Shown piece after piece: positions 8,955-18,600 of a DNA stretch of 64,000 nt; the stretch's first letter is position 1, and the number at the start of each line of letters is the position of its first letter. Position numbers and translations under genes: made by a program. Source of the DNA: Paenibacillus sp. MMS20-IR301 (GTDB taxonomy: Bacteria > Bacillota > Bacilli > Paenibacillales > Paenibacillaceae). The DNA lies in the NCBI RefSeq assembly GCF_032302195.1, contig NZ_CP135275.1, positions 930,001-994,000 on the forward strand, written 5' to 3'. Under the pieces are notes generated by a model. It saw nothing but the letters and a program-made list of their open reading frames with translations, ran no database searches and was not told the DNA's origin.

Positions 8955-9376
8955 CGGCGCAAATCTCGCTTGGACTGAATCTGCTGCTTGGCATTGCCGG
9001 AGGTATTGCTGTCGGCGGAGGGGTGATTGCGCTGTATATTGTCCTCGACATGGTCCCGAGGCTGGCGCAGCTCACCTCTTCCTACGACAAAGTGCACTGG
9101 TATGAAGGTGCGATGATCGGCGGTTCACTGGTGGGTACAATAAGTGATTTCTGGAACTTGACAATAAAGGCGGGGCCGCTGGCTGAGCTTGGGGTCGGGC
9201 TGTTCGACGGCGTGTTTATCGGCATGCTGGCTGCTGCCCTTACGGAGGTGCTGAATGTGTTGCCGATTCTCGCGAAACGGCTGCATATGACCCATCTGCT
9301 GTTCGGGCTGTTAATGGCCATGGTCTGCGGCAAGGTGGCGGGCTCGTTGTTTGACTGGTTTGTATACCGACAGTAG
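8951..9376 (+). CDS. spoVAB: stage V sporulation protein AB
   Basis: A 141-residue membrane protein with about four hydrophobic segments (8-38, 52-70, 78-100 and 112-132) and the SpoVAB pattern GGIAVGGGVIALYIVLDMVPRL. Its start overlaps the stop of spoVAA (ATGA), so the two are translationally coupled. It acts with SpoVAA in the spore inner membrane. Its exact job in dipicolinate transport is not settled in the literature. Confidence 0.9.
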   Translation: MTAQISLGLNLLLGIAGGIAVGGGVIALYIVLDMVPRLAQLTSSYDKVHWYEGAMIGGSLVGTISDFWNLTIKAGPLAELGVGLFDGVFIGMLAAALTEVLNVLPILAKRLHMTHLLFGLLMAMVCGKVAGSLFDWFVYRQ

Positions 9377-9390
9377 AAGGAGGTCATGAG

Positions 9391-12156
9391 GTGGTAAGGT
9401 ATATTCACAGCGGTGATCAGGTAGAGGCGGAACAGAAGCAGCAAGGCAAGCCGGTTGGGCAAAAAGCGCCGCCGCAGGCCGGGAAGCCCCCCCGGCATGA
9501 TAGTGCTGGCGGAAGGCAGGACGCCGAGGCAGCAGCGGAGCCGGGCGAAGTGACACGCCCGATTGCGGGCGGGCAGGAGAGCCCGTCCGGGCTGGACGCT
9601 GAGCCAGCAGCGGAGCCGGGCGAAGAGACGCGCCCGGTTGCGGGCGGGCAGGAGAGCCCGTCCGGGCTGGACGCCGGGGCAGCAGCGGAGCCGGGCGAAG
9701 AGACGCGCCCGGTTGCGGGCGGGCAGGAGAGCCCGCTGGGACAGGACGCAGGCGAGGGCAGTGCGGCGGAGGCGGACAGCGGCGCAGGAGAGGACGGAGC
9801 AGCGCGCGGTGAAGAGAGAGGCGCAGTGGAAGCTACAGACGAATCATCGCCCGGGGGCGGGGTATTCGGATTTCTGAGCAGCCTGTTCGGCGATGAACCG
9901 GAACCGGGTCAGGGCAATGAAGCTGACGCTGGCTCTGCCGGCGGGCAGAATCAGCAGATGGAAGCTGCGGATGAACTGGGCCAGCCTAATCAGGATCAGA
10001 AGCAGGATGGGCGCAATAACGTGGACATCGGGGTGGATTCCGGAGCAACCGGTTATGGAGACCATGATTTACAGGCTTCTGATGGAGCAGGAACACCGGA
10101 TCAGGAGGGAACAGCGAAAGCGGATCAGGATAGCCCGGATTCCGGCCCGGACACAGCACCGCCGGGGGCAAGTTCAGCAGATCAGGGCACTCAGGGCTTT
10201 ACTGCAGGGAATAATGAAAATGGCGGACAATTAAGCTCGGGGTCAAACAAGGAATCAGCCCCGGCAGCTGGTGCACAATCTTCTGCAGCTGAGGCCCCAG
10301 GAGACCAGGATCAGGATACGGAAACATCAGATGAACTGGGGGCGGAACCCCCTGCTGCGGCCCATAAAGGCTTTTTCGCCCGTTTATTCGGCGATGACGA
10401 AGAGACTGAGGATGAGGGTGAAGAAGACTCCTATTCCAATACTTCCGGCAGGAGCGGGGGGCAGCGTGCAGCAGTTGGTCAGGCACAGAGTAAGGCACAG
10501 GGGGACGGCGGCCAGGAAAGCCCGGAGCAGTCCGGAGAGAAAACTGGAAAGGCTGCCAAGAAGGCGAAAGCCGAGCCGCAAGCGGAGGCGGCGGAAAAGC
10601 CGAAAGATCCGCTTCAGCAGAAACGTGACAATGAACGTTCAGATTCACTGGAGCAGTCCATCCTGTACTGGCAGGGTAATGACAAAATTTCGCCCGAGCT
10701 TGAAGCTACCAAAAAAACACTGACAGAGGTCATGGGCCTGGGCTCTTCCTTTGACATCGTGTTCAGGGAAATGTCCTTCGGCGGCCGCCGCACTGCACTG
10801 CTCTGTATCAGCGGTTTCGCCAAGGATACGATTATTGACGAGATTCTGAAGCGTCTCACCTACCTGACCCCGGAGAATATTTCTGCCGATGTGTTCTCCA
10901 GCTTCATGAGCGAGTACATTCCCCATGTCCAGGTGGAGAAAGGCGAGCTGCTGAGCGAGAGCATCAATAAAGTGCTGTCGGGAATGAGCGTGTTCTTCTT
11001 CGAGGGTGAAACTCAGGTAATTGTGATGGATACCCGCGCCTACCCTGCACGCAGCCCCGATGAGCCTTCCATTGAACGGGTTGTCCGCGGAGCACGCGAC
11101 GGCTTTACGGAGACACTGCTGAGCAATGTGGCGCTGGTCAGACGGCGGGTACGCGATCCCGGGCTTAAATTTGAGATGCATCAGATCGGGCGGCGGACAC
11201 GGACCGATGTCAGCTTGGCCTATATTGATGACATAGTGGACAAGACCCAGGTCCAGGCGGTTACGGATAAGCTGAAAAGTGTGGATATCGACGGCATTCC
11301 TCTGGCTGACAAGCAGCTGGAGGAGGCAATCGTAGGAGGGGGCTGGAATCCCTATCCGCTTGTCCGTTACTCGGAGCGCCCGGATATTGTGGCTTCCCAT
11401 CTGCTGGAAGGCAGAGTGGTAATTTTTGTGGATACCTCACCGAGCGTAATGGTACTGCCAACGACGTTTTTTGATCTGTGCCAGCATGCGGAAGAGAACC
11501 GCCAGACGCCTTTCATGGGCAGTTACCTGCGCTGGGTGCGGTTCATCGGGATTTTTGCCTCAATGTTTCTGCTGCCGCTGTGGATGCTGCTGGTTATTCA
11601 TCCGGAGCTGAAGCCGGCGGTGCTGGAATTTATCGGGCCGCAAAAAACTGCCAAGATCCCGCTCATCGCCCAGTTCCTTATCGTAGAGCTTGGGGTGGAC
11701 CTGCTGCGGATGGCCGCAGTGCATACCCCGACACCGCTGGGTTCAGCGATGGGCCTGATTGCCGCCATTCTGGTCGGCGACATTGCCGTACAGACAGGGC
11801 TGTTCGTCAACGAAGTCGTGCTCTATATGGCGGTGGCTTCAATCGGGATGTTCGCAACGCCGAGCTATGAGCTGGGGCTGGCCAACCGGATTGTCAGGCT
11901 TGTGCTCCTGCTTGCTGTAGCCGCCTTCCAGGTGCCCGGCTTCATGATCGGAACGACGCTGCTGGTGGTGCTGCTGACGACACACCGCTCGTACAATTCG
12001 TCGTATTTGTGGCCGTTTATACCATTTAATGCAAAAGCAATGGGTGAAATCATCCTGCGACAGCCGGTGCTCAGCTCGAAAACAAGGCCTTCCTTCAACA
12101 AAACCAGAGATAATACCCGGATGCCGCCTGTCCAGAAGAATGAGCGCAAGTCGTAG
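9391..12156 (+). CDS. spoVAF: SpoVAF/GerA-type germination protein with a long disordered N-terminal extension
   Basis: The C-terminal half (from about residue 416) is a full GerA-family/SpoVAF protein: soluble domain LEQSILYWQGN...GYGDGF-type core (here RVVRGARDGFTETLLSN), then about five membrane helices from residue 715 on, ending in a Ser/Lys-rich tail. Position after spoVAB and before lysA matches spoVAF, whose product modulates germinant-receptor signalling in B. subtilis. Unusual is the N-terminal extension of about 410 residues, acidic and rich in Gly, Ala, Glu and Gln. It contains three 25-residue tandem repeats (about residues 44-118) and two copies of an aromatic motif, GFLSSLFGDEPE and GFFARLFGDDEE. 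The GTG start follows AGAAGGAGGT. SpoVAF proteins are usually near 490 residues; this one is 921. Confidence 0.88.
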   Translation: MVRYIHSGDQVEAEQKQQGKPVGQKAPPQAGKPPRHDSAGGRQDAEAAAEPGEVTRPIAGGQESPSGLDAEPAAEPGEETRPVAGGQESPSGLDAGAAAEPGEETRPVAGGQESPLGQDAGEGSAAEADSGAGEDGAARGEERGAVEATDESSPGGGVFGFLSSLFGDEPEPGQGNEADAGSAGGQNQQMEAADELGQPNQDQKQDGRNNVDIGVDSGATGYGDHDLQASDGAGTPDQEGTAKADQDSPDSGPDTAPPGASSADQGTQGFTAGNNENGGQLSSGSNKESAPAAGAQSSAAEAPGDQDQDTETSDELGAEPPAAAHKGFFARLFGDDEETEDEGEEDSYSNTSGRSGGQRAAVGQAQSKAQGDGGQESPEQSGEKTGKAAKKAKAEPQAEAAEKPKDPLQQKRDNERSDSLEQSILYWQGNDKISPELEATKKTLTEVMGLGSSFDIVFREMSFGGRRTALLCISGFAKDTIIDEILKRLTYLTPENISADVFSSFMSEYIPHVQVEKGELLSESINKVLSGMSVFFFEGETQVIVMDTRAYPARSPDEPSIERVVRGARDGFTETLLSNVALVRRRVRDPGLKFEMHQIGRRTRTDVSLAYIDDIVDKTQVQAVTDKLKSVDIDGIPLADKQLEEAIVGGGWNPYPLVRYSERPDIVASHLLEGRVVIFVDTSPSVMVLPTTFFDLCQHAEENRQTPFMGSYLRWVRFIGIFASMFLLPLWMLLVIHPELKPAVLEFIGPQKTAKIPLIAQFLIVELGVDLLRMAAVHTPTPLGSAMGLIAAILVGDIAVQTGLFVNEVVLYMAVASIGMFATPSYELGLANRIVRLVLLLAVAAFQVPGFMIGTTLLVVLLTTHRSYNSSYLWPFIPFNAKAMGEIILRQPVLSSKTRPSFNKTRDNTRMPPVQKNERKS
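9520..9744 (+). repeat. three tandem 75-bp coding repeats in spoVAF
   Basis: Units 9520-9594, 9595-9669 and 9670-9744 each begin GACGC and carry GCAGCGGAGCCGGGCGAAG. They encode the peptide core AEPGEETRPVAGGQESP. The near identity, units two and three above all, points to recent duplication and possible length variation between strains. Confidence 0.9.
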
Positions 12157-12347
12157 GAAAATACAAATCAACTGCAAATTAGTCCATTCTATGGCGTTCC
12201 CTCTGTCTGTTATACTGAATTTACTAAACAGCTCCGTATAAAGCGGATTTTCCCTCCTAATGACGGATTGCAGGAACCCCGCGGAGCAATATAACATATA
12301 CTAGACAGGGTGGAACAGATATTCCACAGAAATTGGAGGACTGCGCA

Positions 12348-13682
12348 ATGTTTTTACACGGGACGAGCCGAATTAACGATGCAGGGCATCTGGAAATCGG
12401 CGGATGTGATGTGACTGAATTGAAAGCGGAGTACGGAACACCGCTATATATAGTGGACGAGCAACTGGTACGGCAGCGCTGCCGCGAGTACATGGAGGCT
12501 TTCAGAGCTTCCGGCCTCGGATTCCAGGTTGCCTATGCCAGCAAGGCGTTCTCGACAATGGCGATGTGTCGCTTGGCGGATGAGGAAGGATTGTCGCTGG
12601 ATGTTGTGTCTGACGGAGAGCTGTACACTGCACTGCAGGCCGGATTCCCGGCTGCGCGGATTCATTTCCACGGCAACAACAAGACACCGGATGAGATTGA
12701 AATGGCAATTGACGCCGGCATCGGCTGTTTTGTAGCCGACAATCTGGTAGAGCTCGGGATGCTGCAGGCCATTGCTGCCCGCAAGGAAGTGACTGTGAAT
12801 ATTCTGCTGCGTGTTACACCGGGGGTTGAGGCGCATGCCCACCATGCCTATGCTTCTACCGGTCAGACCGATTCTAAATTCGGCTTCGATGTCGGAAACG
12901 GTTCGGCGGCGGAAGCGGTCCGGCTGGCGGACAGCAAGGCTAACCTCAATCTGCTTGGTATTCATTCCCATATCGGTTCGCAGATTTTTGAAACGGAAGG
13001 CTTCCAGCTGGCGATTGAACGGATTGCCGAATTCACCCGCAAAGTGAAGGAAGAACTGGAAATCAGCTTCCCTGTAGTCAATCTTGGCGGCGGCTTCGGC
13101 ATCCGTTATGTGGACGGGGATACGCCGCTGCAGGTTTCGGAATACGTAGCAGCGATTACAGATGCAGTGAAAACACATTTTGCCGGCATCGGTGAGAGCC
13201 TGCCGCAAATCTGGGTAGAGCCGGGCCGCAGTATTGTGGGCGATGCAGGCACGACCCTGTACACTGTGGGCACCAGCAAGGAAATTCCGGGTGTGCGCAA
13301 ATATGTTGCTGTAGACGGCGGCATGACTGACAACCCGCGTCCGGCCCTGTATGAATCCAAATATGAAGCATTGCTCGCCAGCCGCGCGACAGAGCCGAAT
13401 GCAGAGACTGTATCCATTGCCGGTAAGTGCTGCGAGAGCGGTGATATGCTGATCTGGGATGTGGAGCTGCCGAAGGTGGAAAGCGGCGATCTGCTTGCTG
13501 TTGCCTGCACCGGAGCATACAACTATTCCATGGCCAGCAACTATAACCGCATCCGCCGGCCGGCAGTAGTCTTCGTGCAAGGCGGCCAGAGTGATCTGGT
13601 GGTACGCCGCGAGACTCATCAGGATATCGTAGCCAATGATATTGTACCGGCACGGATTGCCAAACAGCCGGTTACGAAATAA
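12348..13682 (+). CDS. lysA: diaminopimelate decarboxylase
   Basis: Catalyses the last step of lysine synthesis, meso-diaminopimelate to L-lysine and CO2, with pyridoxal phosphate. The 444-residue fold-type III enzyme shows the PLP lysine in YASKAFS (Lys66), the FHGNNKT loop, GIHSHIGSQ, the phosphate-binding [17 protein letters not shown], and the active-site CCESGD (Cys361/362 to Asp366). ATG 12348 follows GGAGGA by 7 bases. It sits between spoVAF and ppiB as in B. subtilis. I looked for a lysine riboswitch in the 190-base leader and did not see one; only a short GTGGAA/TTCCAC hairpin (12310-12327) is present. Confidence 0.95.
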   Translation: MFLHGTSRINDAGHLEIGGCDVTELKAEYGTPLYIVDEQLVRQRCREYMEAFRASGLGFQVAYASKAFSTMAMCRLADEEGLSLDVVSDGELYTALQAGFPAARIHFHGNNKTPDEIEMAIDAGIGCFVADNLVELGMLQAIAARKEVTVNILLRVTPGVEAHAHHAYASTGQTDSKFGFDVGNGSAAEAVRLADSKANLNLLGIHSHIGSQIFETEGFQLAIERIAEFTRKVKEELEISFPVVNLGGGFGIRYVDGDTPLQVSEYVAAITDAVKTHFAGIGESLPQIWVEPGRSIVGDAGTTLYTVGTSKEIPGVRKYVAVDGGMTDNPRPALYESKYEALLASRATEPNAETVSIAGKCCESGDMLIWDVELPKVESGDLLAVACTGAYNYSMASNYNRIRRPAVVFVQGGQSDLVVRRETHQDIVANDIVPARIAKQPVTK

Positions 13683-13693
13683 CAGGTCAAACA

Positions 13694-13727
13694 AGGCAGG
13701 CGGGGGACTTCCCGCTTGCTTTGCTTT
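13694..13727 (+). terminator. terminator after lysA
   Basis: GCAGGCGGG pairs with CCCGCTTGC (one G-T pair) over a short loop, followed by a T-rich but imperfect tract. Confidence 0.55.
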
Positions 13728-13749
13728 GTGCCGGGTTTCATAGTAAACT
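13721..13749 (+). promoter_or_regulatory. putative SigA promoter of ppiB
   Basis: TTGCTT, a 17-base spacer and TAAACT, about 47 bases before the ppiB start. It overlaps the tail of the lysA terminator. Confidence 0.4.
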
Positions 13750-13795
13750 AATACAAGTGTTCAATATTTGTCATTTCGAAAGGAGTCATTTACAT

Positions 13796-14227
13796 ATGGC
13801 TAAGCAAGCGAAAATTACACTCGAGAACGGTAATGTCGTACTGATCGATTTGTTCGAACAGGATGCACCTAATACGGTAGCAAACTTTGAGAAACTGGCT
13901 AACGACGGATTCTACAACGGTCTGGTCTTCCACCGTGTAATCCCGGGCTTCGTAGCTCAAGGCGGCTGCCCTAACGGTACTGGTACCGGTGGTCCTGGCT
14001 ACACAATCAACTGTGAGATCAACCCGAACAAGCATGAGCGCGGCTCCCTGGCAATGGCCCATGCCGGTAAGAACACAGGCGGAAGCCAGTTCTATATCGT
14101 ATACTCCCCGCAGCCGCATCTGGACGGAGTACACACTGTATTCGGTAAAGTGGTTGAAGGTATGGACCAGGTTGATGCCTTCAAAGGCCGCGACAAAATG
14201 ACTAAGGTTGAAATTGTAGAAGTATAA
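13796..14227 (+). CDS. ppiB: peptidyl-prolyl cis-trans isomerase, cyclophilin type
   Basis: A 143-residue cytoplasmic cyclophilin that speeds cis-trans isomerisation of Xaa-Pro bonds during folding. Signature pieces are [13 protein letters not shown] with the catalytic Arg, [17 protein letters not shown] and [19 protein letters not shown] 13796 follows AAAGGAG by 10 bases; further upstream in-frame codons extend into the promoter and are rejected. The B. subtilis order lysA-ppiB-rib is kept here, but a membrane protein, the adhesin and mscL are inserted before the rib operon. Confidence 0.96.
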   Translation: MAKQAKITLENGNVVLIDLFEQDAPNTVANFEKLANDGFYNGLVFHRVIPGFVAQGGCPNGTGTGGPGYTINCEINPNKHERGSLAMAHAGKNTGGSQFYIVYSPQPHLDGVHTVFGKVVEGMDQVDAFKGRDKMTKVEIVEV

Positions 14228-14246
14228 TTTCATTTTAGAAATACTA

Positions 14247-14300
14247 TAACAAAGCCAAAACACCCGGCTGGGATCCCAGCCGGGTGTTTTGGCTTTGTTA
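14247..14300 (+). terminator. ppiB terminator, a perfect 54-bp palindrome
   Basis: TAACAAAGCC through GGCTTTGTTA is a perfect inverted repeat with 27-base arms and no spacer, GC-rich in the centre and T-rich on the outgoing arm. It would act as a strong hairpin in either direction. Confidence 0.8.
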
Positions 14301-14552
14301 AGGGAATTATTCAGTGCGGCGGGTCAAATTCCAGCCTAATTTGATCCTTGCGGACATCACAGACCTTATCCGCCACTTTTGATGTGCTATCTCGACTTTT
14401 CCGGTGAAATAACGGCGCTGGTGTCCGGAAGGCCCGCCACCCCGTCGCTTTTTCACAACTTAAGGTCTTCCATGTCCGTAACGCTCTTCTTCCTGAACAG
14501 CAGCCCCAATCCCTCTGACTCTGCTGCTAAGGAATAGGCTACTGCCGTAATT
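14301..14552. other. intergenic stretch without a recognised gene
   Basis: Between the ppiB palindrome and the next gene's stop. No start codon with a ribosome site and no convincing protein on either strand. It may be remnant or repeat DNA; nothing in it can be assigned. Confidence 0.4.
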
Positions 14553-15320
14553 TTACCTGATCCTGAGCTTGGTGCGGCTTCGGCGGCTGTGGCGTGCGGC
14601 ATAGAGCTCCGGCAGCTTGAAGAAGATCAGGAACATCAGCAGGAAGATGATGAAGGCAAAGCCCTCTTCAACGAGCAGGTAATACGGATAAGGCCCGAAA
14701 TAATCAAGCACAGAGAACGTGCTGGGCTTATGGACCAGGAACATGTAGTTGGAATCCAGCAGCAGGTCAGCGGCATAGACGCAGGCGGCAACGATGTTCA
14801 GGCAGAGCATCGTGAAGAAGAGAGAACGCCAGCCCGGCCGGTATTGTTCAACCCAGGTCATATACAGGGAAGCGAGAATGATCGAACCGTGGGCGATGAA
14901 GAACAGCAGGAAGCGGAAATGCGGAAACGGATAGACGAGATTTGGTGTAAGCAGGGCGATGAATGCGCCGCCGATTCCGGCGAAGTAGAGAAAAGAATAG
15001 AGCAGCCTGCTGCGGGTGAGCAGCATGAGCGCGGATAAGAGCAGCGTAATTCCGCATAACTCAAGCGGCAGGGAGGAACTGCGGCTCCAGATATCGTGGG
15101 AGAGGTACCAGACATGCAGCCCGGCTTCTGCCGATATCAGCAGCAGGATAAGCAGCAGACGGACGAACAGCCGCGGACCGGTGTGCTGGCGAAGGGAAAA
15201 GCGCACTGCATAGAGAATCAGGCAGCAGACGGCGATGACGGCCAGGGCGATTAAGTGCGGGGTTGAGAACATAACGAAATCAATGTCACGTTGGCGGTCC
15301 CAAAAATGAATACGGTTCAC
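14553..15320 (-). CDS. YwaF-like TIGR02206 integral membrane protein
   Basis: A 255-residue protein with about seven hydrophobic segments. The family pattern includes FSTPHLIALAVIAV near the N-terminus, LPLELCGITLLLSALMLLTRS, FPHFRFLLFFIAHGSIILAS with a conserved His, and YFGPYPYYLLVEEGFAFIIF. This matches the TIGR02206/YwaF family of unknown function. The GTG start follows AAGGAG by 8 bases. It runs convergent to ppiB and divergent from the adhesin gene. No function is proposed. Confidence 0.8.
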   Translation of the reverse strand: MNRIHFWDRQRDIDFVMFSTPHLIALAVIAVCCLILYAVRFSLRQHTGPRLFVRLLLILLLISAEAGLHVWYLSHDIWSRSSSLPLELCGITLLLSALMLLTRSRLLYSFLYFAGIGGAFIALLTPNLVYPFPHFRFLLFFIAHGSIILASLYMTWVEQYRPGWRSLFFTMLCLNIVAACVYAADLLLDSNYMFLVHKPSTFSVLDYFGPYPYYLLVEEGFAFIIFLLMFLIFFKLPELYAARHSRRSRTKLRIR

Positions 15321-15483
15321 TCAGCTCTCTCCTTGGATAAAAAAATAATTAAATAAAAATAAAAAATCATAATTTTAATTTAATCTGATTCTAATGAACT
15401 TCTCTTAGGTGATATAAGTATATATCGTTGAAGCTGGGCAGAAAAGGCAGGATTCTCAGTTTTTTTAAATAGTAAGAAAGTAT

Positions 15484-15564
15484 AGATGGCTGCACGATGC
15501 CCTAATACATAACTTTCCTCCAGACCGGAGGGATGCTTACTGCTGGCTTGTCAGCCATCTTTTC
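15484..15564 (+). ncRNA. structured leader or hairpin upstream of the adhesin gene
   Basis: AGATGGCTG (15484-15492) pairs with CAGCCATCT (15552-15560), closing a 59-base interior with a CCTCC/GGAGG hairpin (15517-15532), and is followed by TTTT. The shape suits a cis-regulatory RNA with a built-in terminator. It matches no riboswitch consensus I know and lacks the cyclic-di-GMP GCAAAGCC core. Confidence 0.45.
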
Positions 15565-15609
15565 AGCATGTTTGGTCAATCATATCTAACGAACGGGGGA
15601 TTCTGGTTA

Positions 15610-18600
15610 ATGGTGAGAAAAAGAGCAAGCCTGATTATCGTCATCCTTATGCTTTTCGTGCAGTATGCCTATGGAGTAGGGTTTTTCCCGCAGGTGAAAG
15701 CAGCGGCAATTGAGCAAGACAGAGATATTATGACCAGTGTATCTATGGCGGTCTATGGTCCGGATGGAGGGACTGTAACGGGCAGTGTGTATGATCTCGA
15801 TTCAACCGTCACGCTGGATTACACCTGGGCACTGCCTGACGGGCATAGTTATGTCCTGGGGGACAGCTTCACCTTCCAGCTTCCCGCACAGTTCGAATTG
15901 TTCAATGATATTCAGGGCGGACTCGTGTCTGACGAAGGGGATGTAGGCACATTCACAGTCAGTAAGGCTACGCATCAGGTGGTCATGACCTTTAACGACT
16001 ATATCCAGAATCATGACAATGTCCAGGGAACGCTGCGGATTAATACTAAATTCGATAAACAGGTGATAGGCGGTACTACAGTCCAGCAGATCCTGTTCCC
16101 GATCAGCGGCGGTATACAGACAGTGACCGTCGCATTCATGCCTGTGGTCGGATCAACGATTGAGAAGCGCGGGGTCTCAAGCGGCTTCAACGCTGATCAT
16201 ATCCGCTGGACGGTGGATGTGAACAAACGGCTGGAAGCAGTCAGTAATGCAGTTGTGACTGACCCGGTTCCTGCCGGACTCGCCTTGGATAGCACGGTTA
16301 CCGTAGCGGTATACCAGCTTAACGTCCTGCTTGACGGCACAGTGACCGAAGGCCCGGCAGTGGACAGCAGTAAATATACAGCGGATGTGTCCGGCGGGAC
16401 GCTGGTGCTCCGGTTCACTGATCCAGTCATTACAGGAGCTTATCGTATTGTCTATACGACACCTGTGGTCAGCGACAGTCTGACCAGCTTCACCAATACT
16501 GCGACATTCAGCGGGGACGGGCGGACTCCCGTAAGTGACTCGGATACAGTAGTGATTGAACGCGGTGCGAGTATTAATAAAAAAGCGGTCAGCTATGACT
16601 GGGGCAACCAGACGATATCCTGGGCTATTGAGTATAACTATAATAACCGGACGATCTCACCGGGGAATGCAGTACTGACGGATCTGTTCAATGCCTCACA
16701 GTCGCTGGTTCCGGGTTCGCTGCGCATTTATCCGGTTACACTGGATTCAGCCGGACAGGTGAGCAAAGGGGCTGCACTGAACGAGGGCACGGATTATACA
16801 GTGACTCCGGCTTCAACCGGAGCGGTTGCCGGCTTCAAACTGGAGTTCGCGTCTACCGTGAACGTTCCATACCTGATTGAATATAAGACCAAAGCGGTAG
16901 ACCGGGTGTTCAGCGATACTACGATTACGAATACGGTATCCGACAGCACTTACAGTGATCAGGCAACCCAGCTGATCCGGCCGGCGATTATCTATAAGAA
17001 TCTGTCCGGGGTCAATTACACCACCCATATCACGGATTGGAAAATCACCCTGAACGGCGACAATTATCCGATGAGCGGAGTGGTTGTGACAGACGGCTTC
17101 CCGGATGGCGGACAGAAGTATATCGAAGGCTCACTGGTCGTGCGCAATGGATCGGGTACCGTGCTTAGTCCTTCAGCTTACTCCCTGGTTGCCGGTTCGC
17201 CGGTACAGCCAAATGAAAGCTTCAAGGTTATCTTCAACGGGCCGGTCAGCGGTACACACACGATTAGTTATAAGACTGAATTCAGCAATGACTGGCTGAC
17301 AGGCAGCACGGATAATTTCATCAACCTGGCACGGATCGACTGGAAGGACAGTGACAACAAACCGCAGACGGCTGAGGCCAGAGGGCTGTTCATACCTAAT
17401 TCCGCAGTGAAGAATAACGGCTTCAAGGCCGGGACTTATGATGCTTCCGCCAAAAGGGTTACCTGGAACATCGGTGTTAATTATAACAGTAAGATTATTG
17501 CCGATCCCGTGGTCACGGATATTCTGAATGCCGGACAGGCGCTGATTCCGGGTACAGTCAAGGTATACCGGATGAACATCGCCTCTGACGGCAGCCGGGT
17601 CCGGGGAGCCGAGGTTAGCAGCAGTGCTTACAGCTATAGCGTCGGAAGCGGCAATGAGCTGCGGGTGAATTTCCAGAATGCTATCAGTTCACCGTATTAT
17701 GTCGTCTTCTCCACCAGCCTGGAAGGCCAGCTAATCGGTAAAACCATTGAGAATACCGCCAAGCTGCTGGATGGGACAAAGCCGGTCTCCAGCGATTTGA
17801 AGGCTAGTGTAAACATTCCGCATGGTGATGAATATCTCTACAAGGATGGTGTGCAGGCTGGTGACAGGCTGCAGTGGACCATCACAATCAACCGGACGCA
17901 ATCCCATGTGAAGGACGCAATGATCACGGATGTGCCCAGCTCGAATCAGATTCTGCTTCCGGAGACATTCCATCTTTACCGTGCAGTAACGGCTGTCCAC
18001 GGCGACATATCCAAAAGCGGGCCCGAACTGGTGCGCGGCACAGACTACAGCTTGAATATCAGCGCTGATGAGGGCGGGAAGCAGACCTTTGTGCTTAGCT
18101 TCTTGCAGGATATCGATTCCGCCTATGTACTGGAATACGATTCATTAATCGTAGCCAACACGGGGGATAAGCTGACTAATACTGTGAATTTCAGCGGTAA
18201 TAATGTTGTCACCGTCAGTAAGGATACCAGCAAAGAAATCATTGTCGGGGTATCCAGCGGTTCGGGTACAGGCAACGGTGTCAGAGGAACGCTGAATGTC
18301 CACAAGCTGGATGCCGGAGATAATACGAAAGTACTCGCCGGAGCAACCTTTGAGCTGTACCGCTTGAACGGCAGCGACCGTGTGCTGGTTAATACACGGA
18401 CCACAGATGCGTCAGGCAAAGCAGTATTCAATAATATCTGGCTGGGCAGCTACGTGCTGGTCGAAACAGCGGCTCCGGCAGGCTACGTGCTTGACAGGAC
18501 GGAGTATCCGGTGAACATCGGCTCATCGGCAGCGGTGAATCTGACAGTGCTGAATGCTCTTGCGGAGCAGCCTACAGCTACACCAACACTGGCGCCAACA

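Noticed and set aside
12157-12347. Possible lysine riboswitch before lysA
   Set aside because: The leader is too short and lacks the conserved L-box core; only a small hairpin is present.
12444-13694. A 416-codon open frame on the minus strand opposite lysA
   Set aside because: LysA on the plus strand has all catalytic motifs; the antisense frame has no ribosome site or family features and reflects codon bias.
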